DNA of 64,000 nt from WVZL01 sp041862375 (GTDB lineage Bacteria; Acidobacteriota; Aminicenantia; Aminicenantales; Aminicenantaceae). The position numbers and the translations under genes are program-made. Below, in pieces: positions 27,090-35,570 of this stretch. Below the pieces are notes generated by a model. That model was not told the DNA's origin, did no database searches, and saw nothing but the letters and a program-made list of their open reading frames with translations. The stretch spans positions 1 through 64,000 of the forward strand of contig JBGVTE010000054.1 of the NCBI GenBank assembly GCA_041862375.1, given 5' to 3'. Numbering within the stretch: position 1 is the stretch's first letter; each line of letters starts with the position of its first letter.

Positions 27090-27968
27090 CTATTCTATAT
27101 TCTGTACCTGCTGCCTGATATTCTCCACTTCTCCTTTTATTGACAGGCTTTCTTTAATTATTCCTACATCCTGGGATTTGGAATTTATTGTATTCACCTC
27201 ACGAAAAAGTTCCTGGGCGATAAAATCCAGCTTCCTGCCTAAAGGCTCCATTCCCTGCTGCAAAAGGAGCTCCTGAATATGATGTAAGTGGATCTTTAAC
27301 CTCTCTATTTCCTCAGTAATATCATACTTTTGAGCATAATAGGCTGCTTCCTCAACTAATTTGTCCTCAAGAATGGGCACCTCAGAGGACAGCTCTTTCA
27401 AGCGCTGCATCAATTTATCCCTGATGAGAAAAGGCTGCTTCCGGGCTAATTTTTCAATCCTTTTTACAGCTCGACTTATATTATTAATGTATCGCCGAAT
27501 AGCCCTTTCGATCTCCCTTCCTTCCTTTGTCCTCTGCCTAATTACTTCCTCCAAAGTTTTTTTGAAGCTTTTCTTCAAAAAAGTTATTTCTTCCTGACTG
27601 AAATCTTTTCTTTTAATATCTACAACTTGAGGGATTCTAAAAAGATTATCTATTGAAAGACTCAGACTCCTGCTCCTCTTTGAAGAAGCCTTCTCCAGTG
27701 AAGTAAGGATTTTATCAAGCAACTCCATGTTAACGAGAATGTCCCATCTTGATTGATTGAAAAAATTTAGTTCCAGATTCACTTCAACTCTTCCCCTGTA
27801 GATACCCTTCTGACATATTTCCCTAAGTCTGCTTTCAATCCCTCCTATAGGAGCGCCATAGTAGTTCCAGTCTAAGTAGCGATGATTTAAACTTTTGATA
27901 ATGATCTTTGCTGAAAGCGTCTTTGATCTGAACCGCTTCTCACCGAAACCGGTCATACTTTGAATCAA
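27090..27968 (-). CDS. yicC: YicC family endoribonuclease-like protein
   Basis: YicC proteins are RNA-binding/endoribonuclease proteins linked to small-RNA turnover in E. coli. The 292-residue product starts MIQSMTGFGEKRF and ends with the conserved GREVNTINSKSQD-type segment (here FREVNTINSKSQDVGI), with a coiled-coil middle. The start is a TTG in TTGA, overlapping the msbA stop, with AAGGA eight bases upstream; this agrees with family N-termini. It is 37 bp before gmk. Confidence 0.93.
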   Translation of the reverse strand: MIQSMTGFGEKRFRSKTLSAKIIIKSLNHRYLDWNYYGAPIGGIESRLREICQKGIYRGRVEVNLELNFFNQSRWDILVNMELLDKILTSLEKASSKRSRSLSLSIDNLFRIPQVVDIKRKDFSQEEITFLKKSFKKTLEEVIRQRTKEGREIERAIRRYINNISRAVKRIEKLARKQPFLIRDKLMQRLKELSSEVPILEDKLVEEAAYYAQKYDITEEIERLKIHLHHIQELLLQQGMEPLGRKLDFIAQELFREVNTINSKSQDVGIIKESLSIKGEVENIRQQVQNIE

Positions 27969-29767
27969 GGCTCTACTTCCTTTTCCTCTGGAAATTGTAA
28001 TTCATAAAGCTTCTTGTAAATTCCATTTTTCTTACAGAGTTCCTGATGAGTACCACTCTCAACAATTCTTCCTTTGTCAATAACAAATATTTTATCGGCC
28101 TTCATTATTGTTGATAAACGGTGTGCAATCACAAATGTCGTTCTGTCCTTCATGAGATTCGTCATGGCAAGCTGGATTAGTCTTTCAGACTCAGAATCCA
28201 GGGCTGAGGTAGCCTCGTCAAGAATAAGAATAGGAGGGTCCTTGAGTACAGCTCTCGCTATAGCCAGCCTTTGCCTCTGTCCGCTCGAAATCAACTGGCC
28301 CCTTTCTCCTATCACGGCCTCATAATTTTTAGAAAATTCCATTATAAAATCGTGAGCCTTGGCTGCTTTAGCAGCTTTTTTTATCTCATCCAGAGAGATA
28401 TCTTCGTGTCCGTATGAGATATTATTGCGAACAGTCTCATTAAAGAGAATTAAATCCTGAGTTACAAGCCCTATCTGAGAGCGGAGGGAAGATAGAGTCA
28501 CTTCACGGATATCAATTCCATCTACAGTTATTCTCCCGGAAGAAGGTTCATAAAAACGAGAAAGAAGGTTAATGACTGTAGTTTTACCGGCTCCGCTCAA
28601 TCCAACAAGGGCAACAGTTTCTGCTGGCATGACTTTAAAATTCACATCATAAAGAACAGGCATCATCTCGTTGTAACTGAAATTGACATTTTCAAATGTT
28701 ACTTCTCCCTTGACTTTGGGAAGAGGATAGGCCTGGGGACTATCCTTTATCTGCGGTTCTCTCTTCATCAATTCCTGTACCCTTTCATAGCAAGCTACTC
28801 CCTGTTGTATTACATTGTTTGCCCTGCTTATTCTCTTGATGGGATTGTACATCAAAAATATGGCCATTATAAATGCTCCAAAATCTCCAGGGCTGATTTC
28901 TCCTTGAGCAATCCGACGCGTGCCAACAACCAGTATGAATGCCCCGACAACTCCGCCAATAAACTCCATAAAAGGAGAGGACAAACTTCCTATCCAGGCT
29001 AATTTTAGGGAGGTTTTAAAGTAGCTCAGTGTCGAGAGAAAGAATTTCTTTATTTCAAACTTCTCCATAGTAAAAGCTTTTACTATTTTGTTCCCCGTAA
29101 TAGTTTCATGAAGCAGGTTATAGATTTTGGCCATTTTGGCCTGACTTAACCAGCCCTTTCGTTTGAGCTGACGGCTGAAACCAGCCAAAGGAATGACTGC
29201 CAACGGTGCAATGATAAAAGAAGCAAAAGCCAAGCGCCAATCTATTATGAATATCCCTACAAAAAGAGCAAGAAGAGTAAATGACTCCCGGATCAAATCT
29301 CCCATATTGCTCGACACGGCTTCCTGAATTTTATCAACATCACTTGTCAGGCGGGACATAAGCTCTCCCGTAGAAACATAGTCGAAAAAATTCGAAGATT
29401 GATATATAAGGTGTGCATAGAGTTCATCTCTTAATTTCTTAACTACTTTAAGGCCAATAGACCTCATGAAAAAAGAAGAAAGAAAGGTGAAAAAACCCTT
29501 CCCAAAAATTACAACTATCAAAATAATGGGAAGAGCCGTGGCTAATTCTTCCTTGTTAACTTGGAGATTTCTAAAAACAAAATCCATCAGACGGCTCTTC
29601 TGTGGAATTTTCTGAGGAGCTAACTGGAACATATCATCCATTATGGGCTGGATCAAATTGACGAAAACATATGTAAAGAGAGCAACAAAAACCATAAAAA
29701 CAAAGGCCAGTATAAGCCTCTTTCTCTCTTGAAGCGTAAGTTTGAAAAGCTGGAATATGTTTTTCAT
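27965..29767 (-). CDS. msbA: MsbA-type lipid exporter (ABC transporter, fused permease-ATPase)
   Basis: Homodimeric inner-membrane exporter, most likely flipping lipid A precursors or other lipids. Six membrane helices occupy about residues 15-320, then an ATPase domain with Walker A GLSGAGKTT (Lys395), signature ISSGQRQRLAIARA (a variant of LSGGQ), Walker B ILILDEATSALD and the H-loop AHRLS. 600 residues fits MsbA. It follows the Asd-like gene by three bases and overlaps yicC. The exact substrate is inferred; other lipid or peptide exporters of this family look the same. Confidence 0.88.
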   Translation of the reverse strand: MKNIFQLFKLTLQERKRLILAFVFMVFVALFTYVFVNLIQPIMDDMFQLAPQKIPQKSRLMDFVFRNLQVNKEELATALPIILIVVIFGKGFFTFLSSFFMRSIGLKVVKKLRDELYAHLIYQSSNFFDYVSTGELMSRLTSDVDKIQEAVSSNMGDLIRESFTLLALFVGIFIIDWRLAFASFIIAPLAVIPLAGFSRQLKRKGWLSQAKMAKIYNLLHETITGNKIVKAFTMEKFEIKKFFLSTLSYFKTSLKLAWIGSLSSPFMEFIGGVVGAFILVVGTRRIAQGEISPGDFGAFIMAIFLMYNPIKRISRANNVIQQGVACYERVQELMKREPQIKDSPQAYPLPKVKGEVTFENVNFSYNEMMPVLYDVNFKVMPAETVALVGLSGAGKTTVINLLSRFYEPSSGRITVDGIDIREVTLSSLRSQIGLVTQDLILFNETVRNNISYGHEDISLDEIKKAAKAAKAHDFIMEFSKNYEAVIGERGQLISSGQRQRLAIARAVLKDPPILILDEATSALDSESERLIQLAMTNLMKDRTTFVIAHRLSTIMKADKIFVIDKGRIVESGTHQELCKKNGIYKKLYELQFPEEKEVEP

Positions 29768-29770
29768 TCT

Positions 29771-30799
29771 TTAAGTCAAGTAGGAAGAAAAGATTTTATG
29801 TGCAATATCGAAGGCATTCAAGGCAGAGCCCCGGATTAAATTATCCGCCACGCTCCAAACCCAGAAACTATTAGGAAATGATTCTTCTTTTTTTATCTGG
29901 CCAATAAAAATTTTATCCTTCCCGGCTACAGACACAGAGGAAACAGGGCATGAACTGCTCGGAGGATAAAGTTTAAAAAACGCGCTGTCTTTAAATAAAT
30001 TTTCCAGACCTTGAATATCAGTTTTTTTCCGAAGCTCAAGAAAGCTCATTATTGAATATGTATGGAAGACAGGAGCCTGAATAAGAGATAGACTGAAAGA
30101 AAACTTTCTATCATTAAAGACTCTTTTTATTTCCTGAATTATTTGTTTTTCAACAGGACAGAAACCATCCTTTTCAGGATGTTCGGTGTGAGAGAGGAGG
30201 TTAAAGGCGATCTGATCTCTAAACACTTTCTTTGACAGAGAGGAACTGTTCAACAGGTCTATACTCTGATTTACCAACTCATTAATTCCATCATCTTCAA
30301 ATGCAGATACAGGCTGAAGAACAAACGCGACAGCTCTGCAAAGCCCGTATTTTTGCATAATCAATTGAAAAAGATGGGAAATTATAACAGTAACAGGATG
30401 AGGATTAGCAATGATTGGAGGCCTCTTTTTCAGAATGATCTCATCATTCACTCCAGATACAACTACAGGAACTTCGGAATCCATGTTAAACGTTTCACTC
30501 AAATCAATTGCCTGGATTTTCTTCTCCTTTGTCAGAATACCGTACTCTCTATTAACTTTTTTATCAGCAGCTAAAAAAACTAGATCTACGTCCTGAAAAG
30601 AATCCTTGTCCAGATGATGGATGACTTTTGCCTCTCCTCTGAATTGAGTTAGCTTGCTGTATTCCTCCTCCACATCAGGGTCAAAAAAATCTATCGTTTC
30701 AACAGGTGCCTTTTTTGTGCTTAAAACACTTTTTATTTCCTTGCTGCGAAGCGATTCAGTGCCAACTATGGCAAGCTTTAATTTTTGTCTGGCTTTCAT
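29771..30799 (-). CDS. Aspartate-semialdehyde dehydrogenase homologue lacking catalytic residues
   Basis: 342-residue protein with the Asd fold: N-terminal NAD(P)-binding region (LKLAIVGTESLRSKEIKSVL, VDLVFLAAD) and the central substrate domain (QPVSAFEDDGINEL, RDQIAFNLLSH). The active-site loop reads ANPHPVTVI where active enzymes have NPNCxT, so the cysteine nucleophile is Pro135. The RVPVxxGHS motif reads QAPVFHTYS, replacing the Arg (Gln241) and the base His (Tyr248). Gln162 is retained. It is therefore probably not an Asd enzyme; the E. coli USG-1 protein is a comparable non-catalytic relative. It sits between a DUF465 gene and msbA in an operon with no other lysine-pathway gene, which argues for an envelope or regulatory role (inference). 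Confidence 0.8.
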   Translation of the reverse strand: MKARQKLKLAIVGTESLRSKEIKSVLSTKKAPVETIDFFDPDVEEEYSKLTQFRGEAKVIHHLDKDSFQDVDLVFLAADKKVNREYGILTKEKKIQAIDLSETFNMDSEVPVVVSGVNDEIILKKRPPIIANPHPVTVIISHLFQLIMQKYGLCRAVAFVLQPVSAFEDDGINELVNQSIDLLNSSSLSKKVFRDQIAFNLLSHTEHPEKDGFCPVEKQIIQEIKRVFNDRKFSFSLSLIQAPVFHTYSIMSFLELRKKTDIQGLENLFKDSAFFKLYPPSSSCPVSSVSVAGKDKIFIGQIKKEESFPNSFWVWSVADNLIRGSALNAFDIAHKIFSSYLT

Positions 30800-30813
30800 T
30801 CTGAATTCCCTAA

Positions 30814-31038
30814 CTATTTCTGGGATTTCTTGTATTTCCTCATTAAAAAATACATCTTATCTTTTAGGGCAAGCTTTTTTTTCTTCAACTCCTTCTCCCG
30901 CAACTTATCCTCCTCAGACAGGTAAGTCTTTGCAGAAAGCCTTTCGAGCTCCTTCTCATACTCCTGATGCTGTTGTTGAATCTTCTTGAACTCTTCACTC
31001 TCTTTCAACATAATTTCTCTTAACTCTTTCTCTTCCAT
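30814..31038 (-). CDS. DUF465 family small coiled-coil protein
   Basis: 74-residue highly charged helical protein. The EEFKKIQQQHQEYEKEL and YLSEEDKLREKELKKKKLALKD segments match the DUF465 (YdcH-like) family, whose function is unknown. It is the first gene of the minus-strand operon running through msbA, gmk, coaBC and priA, 14 bp before the Asd-like gene. AGGAAAGGC lies just before the ATG. Confidence 0.8.
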   Translation of the reverse strand: MEEKELREIMLKESEEFKKIQQQHQEYEKELERLSAKTYLSEEDKLREKELKKKKLALKDKMYFLMRKYKKSQK

Positions 31039-31400
31039 TAAGCCTTTCCTCTGTGTTGTGTAAGAATATCACAATGAATTTTCTATTTCAATTTAAGTCT
31101 TTCATCCTATGCCTCACTTTTTATATACTTCTTGTTCTCTTCGGCGCGGAAAATACTTCCAGGATGATGGCTCTCGCTGAGTTTGTCTTGAAGTCAAGGC
31201 CTGGAGAGTATTTTTTCTCAGCCATTTGATGAGCTTATTTGATGTGCCTTTCCCCTTTAAATACAAGAAGTATTCTAGCAGAATTGAATATTTATGAAAA
31301 GTAAAAGAGAGAATCAGGCTGAACCGGAAAACGCGGAAAACGAAAAAAGATTGACTTTAAAAGTAGGATGATATAATTTTTTAAAGACAAATGAATGCGC
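31039..31400. other. Intergenic region with nested inverted repeats, possible structured RNA
   Basis: 362 bp with no gene. An 11-bp inverted repeat (31125-31135 with 31263-31273, ATACTTCTTGT/ACAAGAAGTAT) encloses a second stem (31150-31163 with 31200-31214, 14 pairs and one bulge, AAAATACTTCCAGG against CCTGGAGAGTATTTT) whose right arm runs into six T residues. Nesting of the two stems is what a folded RNA would show. The tRNA promoter follows at 31351-31377. Confidence 0.35.
31351..31377 (+). promoter_or_regulatory. Promoter of tRNA-Phe
   Basis: TTGACT (31351-31356) and a consensus TATAAT (31372-31377) separated by 15 bp, with the -10 box ending 23 bp before the mature tRNA 5' end. The spacer is short, but both hexamers are near consensus. 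Confidence 0.65.
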
Positions 31401-31473
31401 GGCGAGGTAGCTCAGTCGGTAGAGCGAGAGACTGAAAATCTCTGCGTCGGCGGTTCGATTCCGTCCCTCGCCA
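31401..31473 (+). tRNA. tRNA-Phe (GAA)
   Basis: Complete cloverleaf: acceptor GGCGAGG pairs with CCTCGCC (31466-31472), discriminator A at 31473, D-arm GCTC/GAGC, anticodon stem AGAGA/TCTCT around loop CTGAAAA (anticodon GAA), and T-arm with TTCGATT loop. The 3' CCA is not encoded, so a CCA-adding enzyme is needed. Confidence 0.97.
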
Positions 31474-31678
31474 CTCCCCTTATTTCCCTTTAAGGCGCTG
31501 AAATATAAAAATTTACGCTCTATTCTTGTCTATTTTTATAATCTGGTGTATAAAAAATTAAGGGAAATTAAGCCTGGATTCGGGAGTTGAAAGCTATTCA
31601 GCAGAAACAGATAAGGAATAAAACAGTCTGAACCTGGAATGTTTTATAAGAAATAAAAAAACATAAAAGGATGGATTG

Positions 31679-32239
31679 ATGAAAAAAGAAAACAAACCAA
31701 AGACGGACTCTAAAAAAACTGGCATTATTATAGGGATTTTATTTATAGCTCAATTTATATTATCTAAATGTTCCTTTATTAATATTCGAAAATTTCCTCA
31801 CCTCATTGTAAGCACTTACGAAGGACAATTGCTTCCAGAAACGGAAACTGCTGTTATAGACCAAAGATTGACCTTTGATAAGATATTTATAATGGAAATA
31901 GATGGTAAATCAACTGATCAAATTTGCAATGAGAGAGGATTTGAAAGAAGGCTACAGATGGGGTGGGAATTACTTCCTGGAGAACACACTATTACAATAC
32001 TAATACAGGGGACATTTTTTAAGGGGGGATTTCAGAGCAGCAATCCTAGATATTCTGTGAAATTTACAGTAAAGAAAGGACAGATATATGAGTTCAGGTT
32101 AAAAAAAGGCGAAGTAAAGAGGGAGAGAGTAATCTACCAGAGGGACGTTTATGAGGCAGATATGCGTCCTGTTACACCTTATGTTATAAACAAGCAAACA
32201 GGAAAGATAGTCAGCATAAAACTTAAGAAATTAAATTAA
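31679..32239 (+). CDS. Hypothetical membrane-anchored protein
   Basis: 186-residue protein with a charged N-terminus, one hydrophobic helix (about 15-31) with a Cys at its end, and a beta-rich domain containing LLPGEHTITILIQG and KKGQIYEFRLKKGE. This recalls small beta-sandwich domains found in many envelope proteins, but I recognise no family. The ATG at 31679 is chosen because AAGGA lies about eight bases upstream; a TTG directly before it is in frame. It starts about 200 bp after tRNA-Phe. Function unknown. Confidence 0.6.
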   Translation: MKKENKPKTDSKKTGIIIGILFIAQFILSKCSFINIRKFPHLIVSTYEGQLLPETETAVIDQRLTFDKIFIMEIDGKSTDQICNERGFERRLQMGWELLPGEHTITILIQGTFFKGGFQSSNPRYSVKFTVKKGQIYEFRLKKGEVKRERVIYQRDVYEADMRPVTPYVINKQTGKIVSIKLKKLN

Positions 32240-32314
32240 TATGAAAATATGCCATATAACAACTGGCATAAAAAAAGCCCCTGCCGCTGGTGAAGGAGAA
32301 GAGGAGAATTTCAA

Positions 32315-32551
32315 ATGACAGATAAAAAGAAAAGAGAAATTTATCATTTGCCATCAAATTTCGAAAAATTGTCAATGGATGAAAAAGGTAGACATATAGA
32401 AAAAGCTTTTCATTCTCTTACCGGAGAGCACCCTAGCACATGGCTAGAACGAAGAGATAGACGAAGGGCTAGACGCCGTGTGTGGCTTTTCAGAATTATA
32501 ATTCCTGTTGTGATTATTATATTAATTCTTCTACTCATACAGATATTTTGA
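32315..32551 (+). CDS. Small tail-anchored membrane protein, hypothetical
   Basis: 78-residue protein with a polar N-terminal half, an Arg-rich patch (ERRDRRRARRRVW, about 45-57) and a C-terminal membrane helix of about 20 residues. The basic patch before the helix fits an N-in tail anchor. AGGAG precedes the ATG by about nine bases. It follows the preceding orphan gene by 75 bp on the same strand. No family recognised. Confidence 0.6.
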   Translation: MTDKKKREIYHLPSNFEKLSMDEKGRHIEKAFHSLTGEHPSTWLERRDRRRARRRVWLFRIIIPVVIIILILLLIQIF

Positions 32552-32952
32552 GAAAAGCGAGGAGGGAGAAATTAGTTCTCAAAAACAACAAATCCTGAAT
32601 GGTTGTATAACGTAAGATTCTCAATAGAAATGCTGGCTGTTCATGTCCAGAAAAGGGGAAATGCAGTGTCCTATAAAAAGGAGGGGTTGATAATGCCCAG
32701 CCAGCTTGGTTGTATTTTAGCATACTTTCAAAAGAGGAAATTAAGTAATAAAAGGAAAAAAAACGACATAATAAGACATTTTATTTATACATATTGATGG
32801 CATAAAAATTAAAAGATATATACGCGGAAAATATATTATAGAAAATAAAAAAAGCTGGCTGCAAGGATTATATGGATCAGTAGATATCGTGACGCCTTGA
32901 ATGGCTTTCAGAACAAAAATTGATGCATGCAGGCAAAATACAGAGCTCAGTC
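32552..32952. other. Intergenic region before galU
   Basis: 401 bp. Apart from a 34-codon ORF at 32693 with a strong ribosome binding site (listed separately) I see no gene, no clear terminator after the tail-anchored protein, and no repeat. Confidence 0.5.
32693..32797 (+). CDS. Possible 34-residue basic peptide
   Basis: Short ORF whose ATG is preceded by AAAAAGGAGGGG with about six bases of spacing, among the best ribosome binding sites in the window. The product is basic (Lys/Arg-rich middle) and has no recognised motif. No coding-statistics or homology support is available by eye, so it may be a chance ORF. Confidence 0.25.
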   Translation: MPSQLGCILAYFQKRKLSNKRKKNDIIRHFIYTY

Positions 32953-33831
32953 CTAAGGCTTATCGATTCTTTCTGTTAAGTCCTTGAGATATTTTTTCAT
33001 GCGCTGGCTGAACTCTGGTCTTTTTAAGGCAAGTTCGATGGCGGCCTCAATGAATCCCATTTTATCTCCGGCATCATATCGCTTACCTTCAAAAAGATAC
33101 CCATAAACAGGTTGTGTCTCCATCTGAATTTTAATAGCATCTGTGATTTGAATCTCTCCCTTTTTGTCAGGAGCAGTCTTCTTTATGGCTTCAAATATTT
33201 CTTGATTAAAAACATAGCGCCCAAGAACACCAAGGTCAGAAAATGCTTCCTCTGGACCTGGTTTCTCGATCAAGTTTTCAATCCTGTAGAGCCTTTCTGA
33301 AATTTTTTCTGGCTTAATGATTCCATATTTCTTTGTTCCTTCTTCATCTACTTTTCCGACAACGATAACTGAGGCATTATGTTCAGAGAAAGCATCGATC
33401 AGCTGTTTTATGCAGGGAGTAGGACAATCGAATATATCATCGGGAAGGAGGACTGCAAAAGGCTCTTGACCCACAAAACCTTCAGCCATAAGGATGGCAT
33501 GGCCAAGTCCAAGTGCCGTTTTCTGGCGGATGTAGCAGAATTCTGCAAGATTAGATATTCTCTTTACCTCTTCTAAAAAGTCGAGTTTTTTCTTTTCTTC
33601 AAGAAATTGCTCTAACTCCGGGCTCTTGTCAAAATAATCCTCCATGGAGGATTTTCCTCTGCTGGTGATAATAGCTATATTTTCAATCCCTGCCTGGACA
33701 GCTTCCTCCACACAATATTGAATAAGAGGCTTATCAACAACTGAGAGCATTTCTTTTGGCAGGGATTTAGTGGCAGGCAGAAAGCGGGTACCAAATCCCG
33801 CAGCAGGAATTACAGCTTTTCGAACTCTCAT
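32953..33831 (-). CDS. galU: UTP-glucose-1-phosphate uridylyltransferase
   Basis: Makes UDP-glucose from UTP and glucose 1-phosphate for polysaccharide and glycolipid synthesis. 292 residues with KAVIPAAGFGTRFLPATKSLPKEML (UTP loop), DKPLIQYCVEEA, LGLGHAIL, VLLPDDIF and the NLIEKPGPEEA and GRYVF segments, all standard for GalU. Works downstream of the phosphohexomutase at 10-11 kb. It is preceded by a 15-bp hairpin separating it from the porin gene upstream. Confidence 0.96.
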   Translation of the reverse strand: MRVRKAVIPAAGFGTRFLPATKSLPKEMLSVVDKPLIQYCVEEAVQAGIENIAIITSRGKSSMEDYFDKSPELEQFLEEKKKLDFLEEVKRISNLAEFCYIRQKTALGLGHAILMAEGFVGQEPFAVLLPDDIFDCPTPCIKQLIDAFSEHNASVIVVGKVDEEGTKKYGIIKPEKISERLYRIENLIEKPGPEEAFSDLGVLGRYVFNQEIFEAIKKTAPDKKGEIQITDAIKIQMETQPVYGYLFEGKRYDAGDKMGFIEAAIELALKRPEFSQRMKKYLKDLTERIDKP

Positions 33832-33962
33832 CTTATTCTCCAGATAGGCTATTCCCGCGCTACATAAAAGTAGTTGTGAATTTCAAGGTAATCTGTCTTT
33901 ACTTATTAATTAAGTGGATGTTTCTTTTGAAGCTTTGTATTTAGTTCGTCTATCATGCTTTA

Positions 33963-33995
33963 ACCTGGAAGGAAATCACGGATTTCCTTCCAGGT
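33963..33995. terminator. Strong 15-bp hairpin between porin gene and galU
   Basis: Perfect inverted repeat ACCTGGAAGGAAATC / GATTTCCTTCCAGGT around a 3-nt loop, 62 bp past the porin stop. No T-run follows in either direction, so it is not a standard intrinsic terminator; it could protect the 3' end of the porin mRNA or attenuate transcription into galU. Confidence 0.45.
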
Positions 33996-34056
33996 AAGTT
34001 ATCCAAAAAAAATTAAGACTTATTAAAAAAATAAATCTATTTATGCTCGATTCCTC

Positions 34057-35382
34057 TTAAAAATTATACCCGATAGAGAAGCTGGGAGCCCAAATCTTCA
34101 TCGTGTGGACGCCAGGCATAGCTGTTTTCCACTCAGGATCGAGAAGAGTCTTTGAGTAGTCGATATCCCTATCTTTTGCTTTTAGGTATTCAAGGGCGAA
34201 ATCAATATATAAACCATTAGCAGCATAACCGATCCCAAAGGCAACCGCACTAAAGTCATAGTTGGGAAGTAAAACATTCATGGTCTTATCAGGTGCAGGA
34301 GCAGGATCATTGTAATAACCTGCTCTGAGAGCAAGTGAATTTACCCTGTATTCGGCTCCAAACCTGATTTGTGTGGCGTCCTTCCAGTGCATCTCCCTGG
34401 TATCGTCACCACTTATGGCCATTATTTGTTTCCACACAGGATCCTTATAATCAGCTTTTAAGACCTCTATTTTTTTCCAATTTGTATACTGAACATCAGC
34501 AGTGATAGTTAAATTTTCCACAGGCTTAATGGCCACGCCACCTGCAATCCACATAGGCCAGGTTACATCTCTATCCACGTCAGAAGTTTTATTTGCTCCA
34601 AGAAGATTTAAATTGGAAATACTGGCGTCCCCTTTAAATTTCATTTTGGTAGGTGTTCGGAAGGTAGCACCAAGGCTGAACATTTCACTGGGCTTTACCA
34701 GAATGCCAAATGTTGCACCGTATCCCCAGCCTTTTAGTTTTTCTTCATACTGGCCGAGATCAACCGTTGTAAAGAAAAACGGAGGAGGGAGCGGGACCAC
34801 TGTTGTGCCAGCGTGCATGTCGACATTGAACGTCCCGTAGTTAATATTTAGAGTCGCCCCAAAAAAGACTTGCTCGCTGATCTTAAAGGCAAGAGCTGGA
34901 GAAAATGTTATTATATTAATATAGCTTTCCCACTTATAAGCTGTGTTCTCGGAGATATTCTTGAAATCTTCTCCATTCCACTTGGCTCCAAGACCAGAAG
35001 GAACATAAACACCAAATCCTGCCACTAAATTCTCGCTGACTGGATGATAATAAGCACATGTTGCATTAAGGTAATGCTTACCCTCTGTTTTGGCATTAAC
35101 GAGATTAAAAGGACCGATGATTGGAAGAGTTATATCGAATTTGTAAGTACCAGAGGGAATAATATCTTCGCCGAAAAAGCCGAATGTCTTCTGGTTGAAT
35201 TGAGCGATTCCGGCTGGATTCCAGAAAATGGCGCTGTAGTCATCTGCTAGGGCAACAAATGCACCACCCATGGCGACGGCTTTTGAACCGAGTCCGTTCA
35301 AGTTCAAACCGTTGGAAAAAGCGAGAGTGATGAGAAATGGAAGAACAATTGCGATTGCTAGAAGCTTTTTTACTCTTTTCAT
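34057..35382 (-). CDS. OmpP1/FadL/TodX family outer-membrane transport protein
   Basis: Outer-membrane beta barrel for hydrophobic compounds such as long-chain fatty acids. Signal peptide about 1-24, then the family N-terminus NGLNLNGLGSKAVAMGGAFVALADDYSAIFWNPAGIA, including the NPAG turn of the hatch. The rest alternates amphipathic strands and closes with Phe (SIGYNF), the barrel-insertion signature. 441 residues is normal for FadL. A GGAGG sits before the ATG. It stands alone; cargo is unknown. Confidence 0.92.
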   Translation of the reverse strand: MKRVKKLLAIAIVLPFLITLAFSNGLNLNGLGSKAVAMGGAFVALADDYSAIFWNPAGIAQFNQKTFGFFGEDIIPSGTYKFDITLPIIGPFNLVNAKTEGKHYLNATCAYYHPVSENLVAGFGVYVPSGLGAKWNGEDFKNISENTAYKWESYINIITFSPALAFKISEQVFFGATLNINYGTFNVDMHAGTTVVPLPPPFFFTTVDLGQYEEKLKGWGYGATFGILVKPSEMFSLGATFRTPTKMKFKGDASISNLNLLGANKTSDVDRDVTWPMWIAGGVAIKPVENLTITADVQYTNWKKIEVLKADYKDPVWKQIMAISGDDTREMHWKDATQIRFGAEYRVNSLALRAGYYNDPAPAPDKTMNVLLPNYDFSAVAFGIGYAANGLYIDFALEYLKAKDRDIDYSKTLLDPEWKTAMPGVHTMKIWAPSFSIGYNF

Positions 35383-35570
35383 ATGAACCTCCTTTTGTTT
35401 TTTTCTCTGTTTACTATAATCTTATGTACTTTGTCAATTTAAATTTTCTTTTTAATTTTCTATTTCCTGCGTTATTTATTGAAGATTCAATTCTCATTTT
35501 TAGTTTTCTTTTAATCGAAGCCAGGCTTGTGGCGGGCTATAATAAATTAAAAGTGCAGACTTGATCCTTC

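Noticed and set aside
30654..30989. A 111-codon ORF antisense to the Asd-like and DUF465 genes
   Set aside because: Shadow of real genes on the other strand; low-complexity Ser-rich translation and no ribosome binding site.
32249..32269. Terminator from ATGCCA/TGGCAT after the orphan gene at 31679
   Set aside because: Six-bp stem followed by A residues, not T, on the coding strand.
35409..35437. Promoter for the FadL-type gene from a TTGACA on the minus strand (35432-35437)
   Set aside because: No acceptable -10 box at 15-19 bp; the nearest AT-rich hexamer is only 13 bp away.
35520..35545. A second partial copy of the REP-like element (GCCAGGCTT near 35520)
   Set aside because: Only about nine bases match and there is no inverted partner.
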